From: Emmonsiellopsis sp. PD_33
Lineage: Eukaryota; Ascomycota; Eurotiomycetes; Onygenales; Ajellomycetaceae
NCBI GenBank assembly: GCA_032988165.1
Contig: JANTQF010000018.1
Location: 124,001-188,000, forward strand
Direction of reading: 5' to 3'
Length of the DNA stretch: 64,000 nt
This document shows, in pieces, positions 32,829-43,787 of the stretch; position 1 is the stretch's first letter, and every line of letters begins with the position of its first letter. Position numbers and translations under genes: made by a program. Below the pieces are notes generated by a model. The model saw only the letters and a program-made list of their open reading frames with translations. It was not told the DNA's origin and did not search any database.

Positions 32829-34669
32829 TTTTGTTCCTGTTGGATTAATACGATCAATGCGTAGCAAAGGTCGACTAATTGGGGGTTTCTGGGGGTATAA
32901 ACGTCGGGGGGAATTGATTCGGTGTTTTATGGACGTCGTGATGCCGTTTGATTGCCGTGTTTGGATGTCCTGACGTAAGGATGCTGTCAGAACATTCGAA
33001 ACCGGTTGTCCAAGGGCCAGCCGCGCGTGACGGAGAACAGGGATGAAGGGTGGTTGGTTTGGCAAAGAAAACGTGGAACGGTATGACATAGATGCGGATT
33101 CAACAAGGCCTGGATGCTATTATTCCAGGCGTTATCTTGTTGGACTCGGAAGATAGCAGATACATAATGTAACTGGCAGTGAGGTGGATGACGTCACAGG
33201 CACAGAGCCGCTGCCCGACCCGAAACTTAGATTGTCCTCGATCATGGCAATGGAGACTGGCAGAAGCATATAACCGTGATAAAACAACAGAAATATAGAC
33301 CTGTTGCCTTTCACTCCCGGGTAACCACCGGTCTCTCTTCTGCGCCGCTCCGCCCCAAGCCTCTCGCTTCCTGGCGGACGCACTTCACCCCTCCTGCATG
33401 TCTGGTGCTGTCGTGCTCCCGATCAACTCAGTTCTCGGTTAATACAAGGTTGGGGTTGTCTTCAACGGATCCTGCGGGGTTATCCATAAAAAAAGGTGTA
33501 ATAAGACCTGGATCCTATTACATCTGCGGAATTGAGTCCTCGACAAGTGTATCGCACCAAGAGAAGTTCTTCGATTTCACCACGCAGCAATCGGATCGAG
33601 AGGATGGGACATTCAAGCGTTAAGGAGATGCAAGCAACATGTCGACGGGGCATAATTGCCATCTTAACGCCATCCATCAATTTGTATGGAAAATGTTGGT
33701 CTTTTCCCCCCCCCTCTGGCCGTGCGAAAACATAGTCGAGTTAGCATTGAATACTGCATCCGCAGATGCATAGGCTGAGCATTAATGCATAAACGAACGG
33801 AAGCAAAGGACTGCCGTGTGTACAACGTCGACCGTGGTTTAATGATTTTTCACTGAGATGGTTGAGACATGGGCGTGTGTTTTTTTTTTGCTGGCGGCAG
33901 AGAAAATGCCAAGCGGTGATGAGTCAGCATTCTCTCCGGATTTGCACGACAATCATCGAAATGCGCGTCCCACACCCGAAATCTGGGGTAACAGCTGTTA
34001 TTTCAGGCTCTTTGAACCGCATCACAGCATGTTATGAAGCAATGAAGAACTCTCCTGGCCAAACCAGACGATTCAACTTTGCCAAGTTTCCGGAGAGGGC
34101 ACGGGCAAGCGGTCTGCAATGATCGCATCACAATGGGACCAAAAAATACGAAGCCAGCTCAAGGCGGACAGTTATAGTTCTGGCGACGCGAGGCGGAGAT
34201 TATCTGCTTGACTCTGGGTTTTCTGGGCAGGCGGGGAAACCCCATAACCATTAGCTCCCGAGGCTCGCCCCGCGATTCTACAGGTCAAACTCCAAATTCT
34301 CTCTGCTCGTCCCTCGCATTTAAACACACCTAAGAGCGGATGGAGCGAAACGATAGGCCGGACCTGAAGGTCTCGCCCTCGCGATGCAGCGGAAATGGCA
34401 AACTTGGCGCGATTAAACTCATTGCATGGCGGCTTAATCCCCCCCAATCTTTCGGCCCTCGGAACACCAAGGCTTGGTCTTTGGTGGCGAGCTCGAGCGA
34501 TTGATCTGCAGCTCTGTCGACAAATATGGCCGTGGGTTCCCATTTTTGGATTGAGCCAGCATCCTCCTTTAGCTCCTTGCGCAAAAATCGAATCACTTGT
34601 TGGCTTCTCACCAAAGCCTTGATTATCTTCCCCCCTGATCTTTGGCCTGCAATTAAGCTCGAAATCGAA
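32829..34669. other. Divergent intergenic region
   Basis: 1.84 kb between the SDR and the Dal5-like transporter starts. Contains poly-T (near 33879) and poly-C (near 33708) tracts. No gene, RNA or repeat is supported. Confidence 0.45.
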
Positions 34670-36885
34670 ATGGAGAAAGAACCAGTACTCTTCTCCAATG
34701 ACGGCTCGAAGGATGGTGTTGATATGCTCGAAAATACACGGACTGTGGACGACGAGGCTTTGGCGTCGGAGGAGTTGAAAAAGCGATGCCGCAGAATCTA
34801 GTGACCAAGCCCTGATTTCCCCCCAGAAAGAAGAACGTCTTTCGTTGGGATTGCATCTAACACCAACCTTAGTCTCAAAGTTGACTTTCGCTTGATTCCG
34901 ATTCTAGGAGGTAAGGGTTTCAATCCCCACATGGTGTTTTACAATGGCTAAAATACTGCGTCGTTTTCCAGCAATATATGCGATAAGCGGCATTGATCGA
35001 ACCAATGTATGTTTGAATGCCATAGTTTCCTTTGGCTATGAAAGACAAAGGCTCATTGTTTTCAGCTTTCAGCCGCTCGCGTAGCTGGTATGCACGAGGA
35101 CCTTGACTTTCACATCGGAGAACGATATTCCATTGTTCTATTGGTCTTTTTCGTCACCTACTTTCTCTTTGAGATTCCAAGCAATCTGATACTGAGAAAG
35201 GTGGGTGCCGCTCGATGGTTGTCATTTGTGGCGCTCAGTTGGGGGGTTGTTATACTTGGTAAGCGTTCAAGGGTTGTTTCAGGGTTTGTTGATATTCAAC
35301 GTTTATAAAATGTTTTTAGGCGGGGGATTCGTGAAGTCGTGGGAGGTTTGTCCTCCCTGCTGTCTTTATCATATCTAAAATGCTTACGAGGAATCAGCCC
35401 ATGGTCGCAATCAGATTGCTTCTCGGTTTATTCGAAGCCGGTTTCTTGTGGGTTCCTATATCATCCTCCGATTTGGTATCGTTTTATTGACGAACGATAG
35501 CCCCGGGTGTATGTACTTGATTAGCTGCTGGTATCAACGATACCAAGTGCAACAAAGGTATCGAAACCTGCACCCTTCTAGCATTTTGAGTTGAGCCTAA
35601 TTTGATTTTTTTTCAGAATCGCCTGGTTCTATTCAGTCAACGTCATCGCGAATGGATTCGGCTCACTACTTGCATATGGGATAATCCGCATGGATGGGCT
35701 GAGCGGAATTAGCGGATGGAGGTGGATTTTTATCATCGAAGGCCTCATGACCTGTTTTCTTGCTATTCTGGGTTATTTCCTTATTGTTGACTTCCCCGAC
35801 AAGCTATCCAACTTCAAGAGGCCGTTCTTGACCCAGGACGAAGTCGATATCATTAAAGCGCAGCTTAACAGGGATCGCTCGGATGCTGAGCACGATGAAT
35901 TCACTTTGAGGAAGGTCGTGCGCACTCTCGGTCGATGGCAGTTATGGATTTAGTAAGACCTCTGCATCTGACCCTTCATTTCCATTGTTGTTCTGTCGCA
36001 TGTGGTATACGCTATTGGGACATCACCGCGTGCCGTTACTAATGGATTGCAGCTCCTTAATGTTTATGTGCCTGGCCGTTGGAATATATGGGTATGCATA
36101 TTTCACGGTGGTGATCCTCCAAGGAATGGGCTATTCGACCGGCCGAGTGTTCCTTTTGTCTGCACCGCCTTCCATCGTCAGTGTACCGATTTCCATCATT
36201 ATATCATACTTTGCAGACAAATACCGACTCCGAGCGCCTGTTGTTGGCTTTATGGCTGTCATGTGCACAATTGGTTATGTCCTCGTTGCATATACGAAAC
36301 AAAATGGAGTCAAGTGAGTCAGGTCTGAATCGAGATTTAATAGTACTTTGTTCGATATTTTAACCGGTTATACTAGATATTTCGGTATTTTCCTCGGCAT
36401 CGCGGGGGCAAACGGCGCCCTCCCTGCCGTTCTTGCGTGGCAGGCTAATAATATTCGGGGACAAAGTACCAGGGCGTAAGTAACGCTTGCTTCCTTTCCG
36501 ATCCATCATTACTGGGGTGGTGTGGGTGATTTATTGATTGCTAATGTATTTCTAAAATTGTTGTCATCCCTTCACAGTGTCGCGTCCGGGCTTCAAGTCG
36601 CTTTTGGTGCTATCGGTGGCATATACGCATCCCTTACTTTCATGGAGAAAGAAGCTCCCACTTACTTTACGGGTCTCTGGGCGGGTATTGTCAGTCAATC
36701 GCTCTCTCAATGATTTAGCTACGACTCAGTTCGCTAATTGCATCCCCATCCTCGTGTAGGCCACTCAACTATTTATTGTTGTCGCTTGTGTTTTTATGTC
36801 GGTATTTCATTATATCCAGAACGGGAAGGCAGATAGGGGTGAAATTTTAATCGAAGAGTTAGAGGGTTTCAGGTACACGTATTAG
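34670..36885 (+). CDS. MFS anion:cation symporter, Dal5/allantoate-permease type
   Basis: Twelve exons: 34670-34800, 34873-34910, 34972-35006, 35066-35258, 35320-35345, 35398-35447, 35501-35557, 35617-35952, 36053-36313, 36377-36475, 36578-36689 and 36760-36885, about 487 aa. Landmarks: VDFRLIPILG, IYAISGIDRTNLSAARVAG, YSIVLLVFFVTYFLFEIPSN, FEAGFFPGCMYLISCWYQR, SGWRWIFIIEG, YFADKYRLRAP and GQSTRAVASGLQVAFG. All are standard for the anion:cation symporter family that imports allantoate, nicotinate, vitamins and other organic anions. Exons as short as 26 and 35 nt were placed by these motifs, so small boundary errors are possible. No specific substrate can be assigned. Confidence 0.88.
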
Positions 36886-37701
36886 GTTACGGCACTGGTG
36901 TGGTTGGACGTTTTCATAAACACTGTCCCGCTCGTCGTCATATGGAACTGGGACATGTCGGCGGAAGAAAAAAGGCACTGTCATTAACGGTCAACTCGCA
37001 GGAAAATGCGATGCAATTGGCACGCCTTTGATGTTTTACCAAAAATCAAAAAACGTCTAGCCGTAAGGGCCAAGGCCTTTGGCTTTTCTTTTGTAACATT
37101 TCTTACCCATGCGTTATGTCTCCCGGTCGCCGAAAACTGGATAAGGATGGCCTCTTTCCAATCTCATGCCCCGATAAGGGGCGAACGATGGTTTGGCGTG
37201 GTGTGTCTGCTATCCTATGGGGGTATGGATGTTTCCTGCTGGATGAAGTGACATGTAGCTTGGTGAGGCTCCGTTTGATCTGATAACCCGCCGGCCGAGC
37301 AGAAAAGGTGTTCGGAGAATCCTGTCAGCCTTCAACCACCAGCCTTCCAAACAGCCACTAAAAATTAGTTAGAGCGTAGCTGAATCTGGAGAACCATCTC
37401 GCGGCCTTATTGGTGCCCGCTTAACCGCACCTCGGCTCTAGGCAAGCTTCTCGAAATTCAGCTCCACGTAGCTTGGCTGGCCCCTTGCTCATGTTCAGAG
37501 ATCGTCAACCGTCACGCTTCTTCGGTTAGTTCGGGAATATCATGATCAGATGCGAGCAGATGATTGGGATTTTGGCATCCCCAAGTCCCTCCGTTTAAGA
37601 GAGCGAAACCCTCGGTCGAACCTTGAATCTTGCCCTGAAAGATCGATTTTCTTGAATCATAGTTACACAAGAGACGCCGGGGTGCATTGAACCTGAACAA
37701 G
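36886..37701. other. Intergenic region
   Basis: 816 bp between the transporter and the homogentisate dioxygenase-like gene. Nothing recognised. Confidence 0.4.
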
Positions 37702-39339
37702 ATGCCAGCATCCAAATTCGATATTGAGGACCCCTTCCAGTACAAGGCCGGCCTGAATTCATATCATGAGTAGGGACATTGATACATCCTTGGGCGCAGT
37801 GCGTCGAAGAAATCTATCTTCTAATGCCCGTTCTCTAGATCAGAGGCCGTTGCGGGATCTCTCCCCAGGCCACAGAGTCTTCCCCAGCAAAATCCCATGG
37901 GCTTGTACCCCGAACGAATCAGCGGTTCATCCTTCACTGCCAAACGAGCTGTGAACAAGCAGACCTTCCTATATCGCATCCTCCCCTCGACTGCCCAGTC
38001 CGAATGGTCTAGAGTTCCGGACCACGCCTTGAACCAGCGACCACACTCCGAGCTTAATTACCTCCCAGACCAATTAATCTGGCCGCCTGTCAATATCAAG
38101 GAGGATAAGACCTTCATAGATGGCTTCCAGATGATTGGCGGGGCTGGGGATCCGACGACAAAGAATGGCGTCGCTTATTACTTCTTCACCTGCGGGGTCG
38201 ATATGGATACGAAACAGGCTTTCTACTCGGCTGATGGGGACATGCTGATTGTGCCCCAGGCCGGAGTTTTGGATATTCAGACAGAGATGGGGAATTTGCG
38301 AGTGCGCCCCCGCGAAATCTGCGTCGTTCCTCGAGGCATTCGATTCCGTGTTTCTTTGCCCAGCGGCCCTGCGCGGGGCCATGTTATTGAGGCCTACTCT
38401 GGGCATTTTGATTTGCCCGAGCTGGGTCCCATCGGTTCGTTGGGGCTTGCCAACGTCCGCGATTTTGAGATACCAATGGCAAAATATGTTCAGACCGAGG
38501 AGATAACTGAGGTGATAATGAAGATGGGCGGCAAAGTACACAAGACCCAGATGAAAGGCAGCGCTTTTAACGCTGTCTCATGGCATGGAACCTACTACCC
38601 ATTCAAATATGATCTGGGTAAGGATCCCCAAACTACACGCTCTACCCCTATCTAATATAAAGGTGACAGCATAGCTAACGATCCGAAGGAAAATTCATGC
38701 CAATGGGATCGACTTTGTATGATCACCAGGTATGTCTGATTACCCGGTCGAATACCTATCATTGGCTGCGAACAGGATTTATTCACTGTGAATACATAGG
38801 ATCCTTCAATTTATGTCGTGCTCACTTGCCCATCCGATAAACCCGACCACGCCGCTGTCGACTTCCTCGTACTCGGTCCCCGGTGGATGGTCATGGAAGA
38901 TACTTTCCAGCTTCCTTACTTCCATCGCAATACAATGTCTGAATTCTCCGTCGTTCTTAGTGGGGGGATTGATCTTACCGAGATGCCCGAGCCGCTGTGG
39001 GGAATGAGTGCATTGAACAACAGCCTGAGCCCTCATGGATTGTCCGCGTTCGAGGTTGAGCATGCAATGACGAAGAAACTGGGTCCAGAAAGGGTCCCGG
39101 ATAATCATATGACCGTTTTGGTGGAGAGCTGGTGAGTTTTTTCCTGTTTTATATACTTGATCCGATTATATACTTTGTATAATCCCCTTTCCCAAACGTT
39201 ATTGTGACGTTGACTAACGGCCCCCTCTCTAAGCTACCCGATCGGTTTGACAGACTGGGCAGCTAAACGCGGGATCAAAACAACCCGGGACAATTTCGGA
39301 GATTTCGAAGTTAAATTTAATGCCAAATCGAAAATTTGA
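37702..39339 (+). CDS. Homogentisate 1,2-dioxygenase-like protein (paralog)
   Basis: Exons 37702-37769, 37839-38617, 38689-38729, 38800-39131 and 39234-39339 give about 441 aa, full length for the family. Recognisable segments: NPMGLYPERISGSSFTAKRA, RTWLYR-like KQTFLYRILPS, DGDMLIVPQAGVLDIQTEMG, RPREICVVPRGIRFRV, GHVIEAYSGHFDLPELGPIG, and the Fe(II) ligands in YFHRNTMSEF (His and Glu) and the later PHG His. The enzyme opens homogentisate to maleylacetoacetate in Tyr/Phe catabolism. Here the usual HGPD after the last His is HGLS, and no maleylacetoacetate isomerase or fumarylacetoacetase lies nearby, so this is probably a diverged paralog with a related aromatic substrate. Confidence 0.87.
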
Positions 39340-40136
39340 CCCGGATATGGACTGGAAAATACTCGGTGTGCCTTGGATGCATGCTGTTGCTATGTAGGTT
39401 GCATGAAATTATCTGAGCGGCGTTCTTTATCGCTTCGAGGGAGACTGGAAGAAAATTTATCTGCTATGCCTATCAAATATAACTGGGCCACGTTCTGTAC
39501 TCTGTATTTTACTTTGGGATTATTTCCCCATGGCCCAAAAGCTGGCCTGGGTCAAAATAATTAGCGCCTAAAGGGGTTTGGGTCGGACCCCTGGCAATTC
39601 TTAACAGTGTGATTCCCATTGCCTCGATTTCTCTTCTCTGCCCTGATTAATCGGTCGTGGAACTTACTCTCCTTCTTTTCGTAACGAAACGCCTCTGCCA
39701 TCTCATAGTTGACAGATTCGACAACAGTTTTGTTGCTATTGCGTTCGGGCCCTCGGCAAACCGTGCCTCGGTCCGGATCATCACAGACGCGTGCGATGAA
39801 GTTGCGGAGAACCCTGGTTGGCGCCACCTTACTGCACCAGCGCAATGAGCTATTGTTCGAAGGAGTTCAGATCTGATTTAAAATGACCGTGCCCTATTGT
39901 CTTCACCGTTGGCCAGGGAGAACAACAGCCAATTAAACGCGATTAGCATGCAACCAGTTGAAGATCAACTTCCCCAATATCCGCATATATCAAGACGCTG
40001 CGCAGCTTTAAAACCTGCGTCCTAGTACCATTTATCTGTCTCCTGAACCCGTCGTTGATCTGTAACCTCAGCTTCTTTATCAAAAGAAACAATTGGGATT
40101 TTTGAACATACTCCCGTGTCAGCAAACAACGCGAAG
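39340..40136. other. Intergenic region
   Basis: 797 bp. Short ORFs on both strands, none recognised. Confidence 0.4.
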
Positions 40137-40914
40137 ATGTACCCAACTCCAGCTGCGCCCACCCAGATGATCATCTTCCCGATCAAAGAGGAAGCCAAAA
40201 TTGATGACGCTTCGACGCACGAAGGCCAAATCTGGGCTCGAGTAGTTGAGATTCTCCAGGGGTGGGAAGGTTTTTACCGTCTATACTGGGGCCGACATGT
40301 GGAAGAGCCGGAATTTACTGAGATCCACATTGGTTCGTTAATTATTATTATTCCCACCAAGCCTTGACACTCTTCCAGTCACCCCCCTAGCATTATATAG
40401 AGACATTTTACTAAGCTCGAATACAGTGAGAGACACAATACACCAACATTACTCCTTCCTTGCCTCGAAACAGTGGACAGAGGTAGCACGGATATTGGCT
40501 CCAATATGCCATGACGAACCTTCGTCATTCGTCGTACGCCATGCCATGATTTCCGATTTTACACCGGACGCCAAAAGCCTTGGGAAGGGGGCCCCATTTA
40601 CTGGGACGGCGATTTACCTTGCCACGGACACCGATGGATGGGAAAAGGCATGGGCGCTGTGGACTACCATTGTACCAAACGTGCAAGGCTGCATGGGAGT
40701 CACAGGGGGTTGGATGCTTGAACCGGTGGACGGCCATCCACAATGCTACATTGTGTATGTTGGGTGGGAGAGCACCGAGCTCCATGATGCGTACCACCAC
40801 ACGAAGGATTTCTACAGGAAGAGCATTGTTCTGCAGTTGCATAATCGGGGATGGAGGGAATATCGCCATGTTTCTTTTAAGCATTCACGGGCAAAGCGTG
40901 AGGCGAATCTGTGA
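40137..40914 (+). CDS. Hypothetical protein, dimeric alpha/beta-barrel-like
   Basis: Exons 40137-40332 and 40427-40914 give about 227 aa; the intron donor is GTTCGT and the acceptor ACAG. Two repeat-like halves are suggested: MIIFPIKEEAK...RVVEILQGWEGFYRLYWGRHVEEP and GTAIYLATDTDGWEKAW...CYIVYVGWESTELHDAYHHTKDF. The pattern of a short beta strand, a helix, then VGWES-x-x-x-H resembles stress-responsive or monooxygenase-type dimeric barrel proteins of fungi, often annotated as hypothetical. No catalytic residue can be named. It is the last clear gene before the AT-rich compartment. Confidence 0.7.
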
Positions 40915-43677
40915 GGAGGAGGTAGTTCCATTTTTCAATAGGGGGATAGGGAGAGGTTACTCCACATTACAAGTGCCGGGGTAAATCGGGAGGGGATTCG
41001 GTTTCATTTCGCGATGTTCCTCACTATAGCTTGCTCCGTTCTCAATTTATCTAAGGCGGGCGTCAAATTTTTTTTTTGGGGCGCCGATCGAAATCGCATC
41101 TGTTAAAATTTGTATTAAGGGTGTCGAGCCCTTCCACGTTGCAGCCGAAATCACTAGTATGCCTGTAAGTATTTGCGATTTTCTCAGTAACCAACAGTTT
41201 CATGATTCCTACAAGCCTATAGACACAGCAGTTCTAGTATGGCCCATTCTGCCGGTTCGCGACGATAGTAACGGCTTCTACTGTTAGCGGGTAGGGAATT
41301 TTTTTAGGATGATAGCACTGCGGCGCATCGACTCCATATGCAGCGGCCATAATTGGGATAAGAAAATGCAGGATGCAAAATAGGGTGCAGAATGTCTGTT
41401 ATTAATAACTACCCTATACAAAGAGTAATCTAAGAAGGGCTATTAATCTAGGGTAGACTGCAGATGTCCTTTTAACTTACAATGACATTCATCTGATTCA
41501 TTTTGGAAATGAAACTCAAGTGCTTTTGATACACTAATTGAGAAGGAAGCATTTAAACTTATATTATGAACCTGGTAAAACTTCTCTTTAAGGGTGTGTT
41601 TAGTAAACTAGTATAAAACATACTTTGAGTATAAATCAAATTAAGATTATTAGATTTTCAGCCTGGATCATGCTATTTTAGCCCTGCATTTAATGAAATT
41701 ATAATAATTCATAATATATAATAAGTCAGCATATATTATACTTAAATTTAGAGTTTAATGATTATTAATTATCTAAATAGAAAATTATCACAATTAAATT
41801 ATATTTACTTATAAAATTTAGTCTAAAATATGTCTAATACTTTGCATGATAATATTTTCCTATAAAAATCATAATGAAAAAATTAAATAGTATAATGAAA
41901 AAATTATAATATAATAAGAATAATTAGAATATAACTTTATATTATTATTATTAATTATACTCTACTCATCTAAAAGATATGTGATACTACTATTAATATA
42001 TATATACTAGGAAAACCACTTCATACAGAGTATATATTATAGGGAAAAACCTCACAATCTGTGATATCACTATACTAGTAAAGTAGAAAGTATATTATAT
42101 AAATTAATTAAAGTTATTTTTTATAATGAAAGAATACACTGTTTACTCTGCTTATAGATTTATAGGTAAAGAGTACTAATAAGAATTATAGAGATAAAGA
42201 AAATAAAGAAGATAAAGAAATGTATTGAAAATAAAGAGTATTATAAGTAATTATTTAGATGAGAAAGTAAAGAGAGATGATAATAAGAAGTCAGTAGAAA
42301 GATAGCAAGTAAGGTAAGTTAGTATGAAGATAAGAATAAAAGATATTACCTGCTCATAAAAGGTAGAGAAAGGAGGTAAGATACTAGTAGATATAGTTGA
42401 TCTCAATTTAATACTATTTATATATATTAATTGCTAAGATATAGTTATTATCAGAATTTAGAGAAAAGAAGAGAGAATCTTCTAAGAGGAAAATTCCTCC
42501 TTTTTTCTCCTCTAAATTAATATAATTATAGCTCACTTGCACTCTATTTATATTATTTTTATCTATCTTTATGTGTTTTATACTGTTCTTGTGTAAGGTA
42601 AAATATCTATATTTTTTAGTGTTAAGCTCAAGTAAGTTTAGCTCTATTCTAATATTTAATGCATAGTGTGATTTATATTAACTTAGTATTATTAGTATAA
42701 GAATTATTATACTTTAATAGCTCATACTAACTTAGCTTTTAGTACTATCCCATATAATTATTATATTAGTAGTATGATAGATTATCTATCTGATGTACTT
42801 ATTCTATCATTAGAGGTAAGTATTATAATAAATATTATAAGATATATTAGTGCTGCATCTGAGTAGGTTTATCTCTACACTTTACATGTTAATTTCCTAT
42901 AAAGCTTATATGTAGTATTAATTTAATGTGATTAGTTTACTTTTACTATTAACCTCCATTGAATCATCAACTTATATAGTCTATTATTCTTTAAGGAGAG
43001 AGTTAAGAAGAAAGAGTTCTATTATAAGTAGAAGCTTTTATTACATTTAGTCTGATAGATTATTAGCTCTACTCATAAAGTCTATAGTGTGTATACATGT
43101 GCTATTACTCTGATTAGAGCCACTCATCACTACTAGTATTATAAGGAGGTAGAAGTTATATTGGAAGTAGGAATAAAGAAAAAGAAAGAGCTCTGAAAGA
43201 GATGTAGGGATGAGAAAGAGAGAGAGAAGAAAGAGAAGAAAAACCCTTAAAAAAGCTATAAGAGAGAGGAGGAGAAAGAGGAACTAGCTTGAAAGAGCTT
43301 TTCTAATGAAGAAAATATAGAGAGTATAGAAAAGAAAGAAAATATACTCTAAGATAAATTTAATAATAAATAGAAGAATAGCTAGTTTTTAATTATAAAA
43401 AAGATTCTATCTAAGAGAATATTAGAGTAACTTTAACCTTAATTATAGAATAAGCCTTACATTTAGAGATTATTCAGAGAGGATGTACATCATGGGTATC
43501 TAATTAGACTATTTTTATATCTTTATATTTAATATTATGAATGTTGATTTTCATCTCTTACTTTATCCTCTTAATATCTATATCATATAGTATATTAATT
43601 TATATATCAAAATGAATTAGTATAAGATACTCTTCTTCAACTATTAGCTAAATAGGGTATGTAACTCTTCTTTAGTA
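40915..43677. other. Transition into the AT-rich, CpG-poor compartment
   Basis: Composition changes near 41.35-41.56 kb. CpG is common up to 41345 and I see none from there to 47424. Beyond this point the sequence is AT-rich and all frames are closed. A plus-strand relic around 42780-43530 shows coding-like K/E-rich stretches (EREREKKEKK) broken by stops; I cannot identify it. GGGTGTGTTTAGTA near 41592 resembles a Tourist-type MITE end, but I found no partner end. Confidence 0.55.
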
Positions 43678-43779
43678 TAGAGTGCAAATAAGGCCAAGTA
43701 ATTATAAGTTTAAAATAAGTAATTTTCAAATTCAAGTTGAGTTTTAACTTGCCTTGAAGAGGCCTATTATAACTTAGAT
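43678..43779 (+). repeat. Left-end relic of the same hAT family
   Basis: TAGAGTGCAAATAAGGCCAA and the following ~70 bp match the inverted right end of the 19.4-kb element (63190 leftwards) better than that element's own left end does. It lies directly beside the element's left target-site copy, so the big element appears to have inserted about 100 bp inside an older copy of its own family. No right end for this older copy was found in the window. Confidence 0.6.
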
Positions 43780-43787
43780 ATTCCTTA
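43780..43787. repeat. Target-site duplication, left copy (attcctta)
   Basis: Identical to 63191-63198 and directly adjacent to the left terminal inverted repeat. Confidence 0.85.

Noticed and set aside
41592..41620. GGGTGTGTTTAGTAAACTAG as one end of a Tourist/PIF MITE
   Set aside because: No inverted partner end or target duplication was found downstream.
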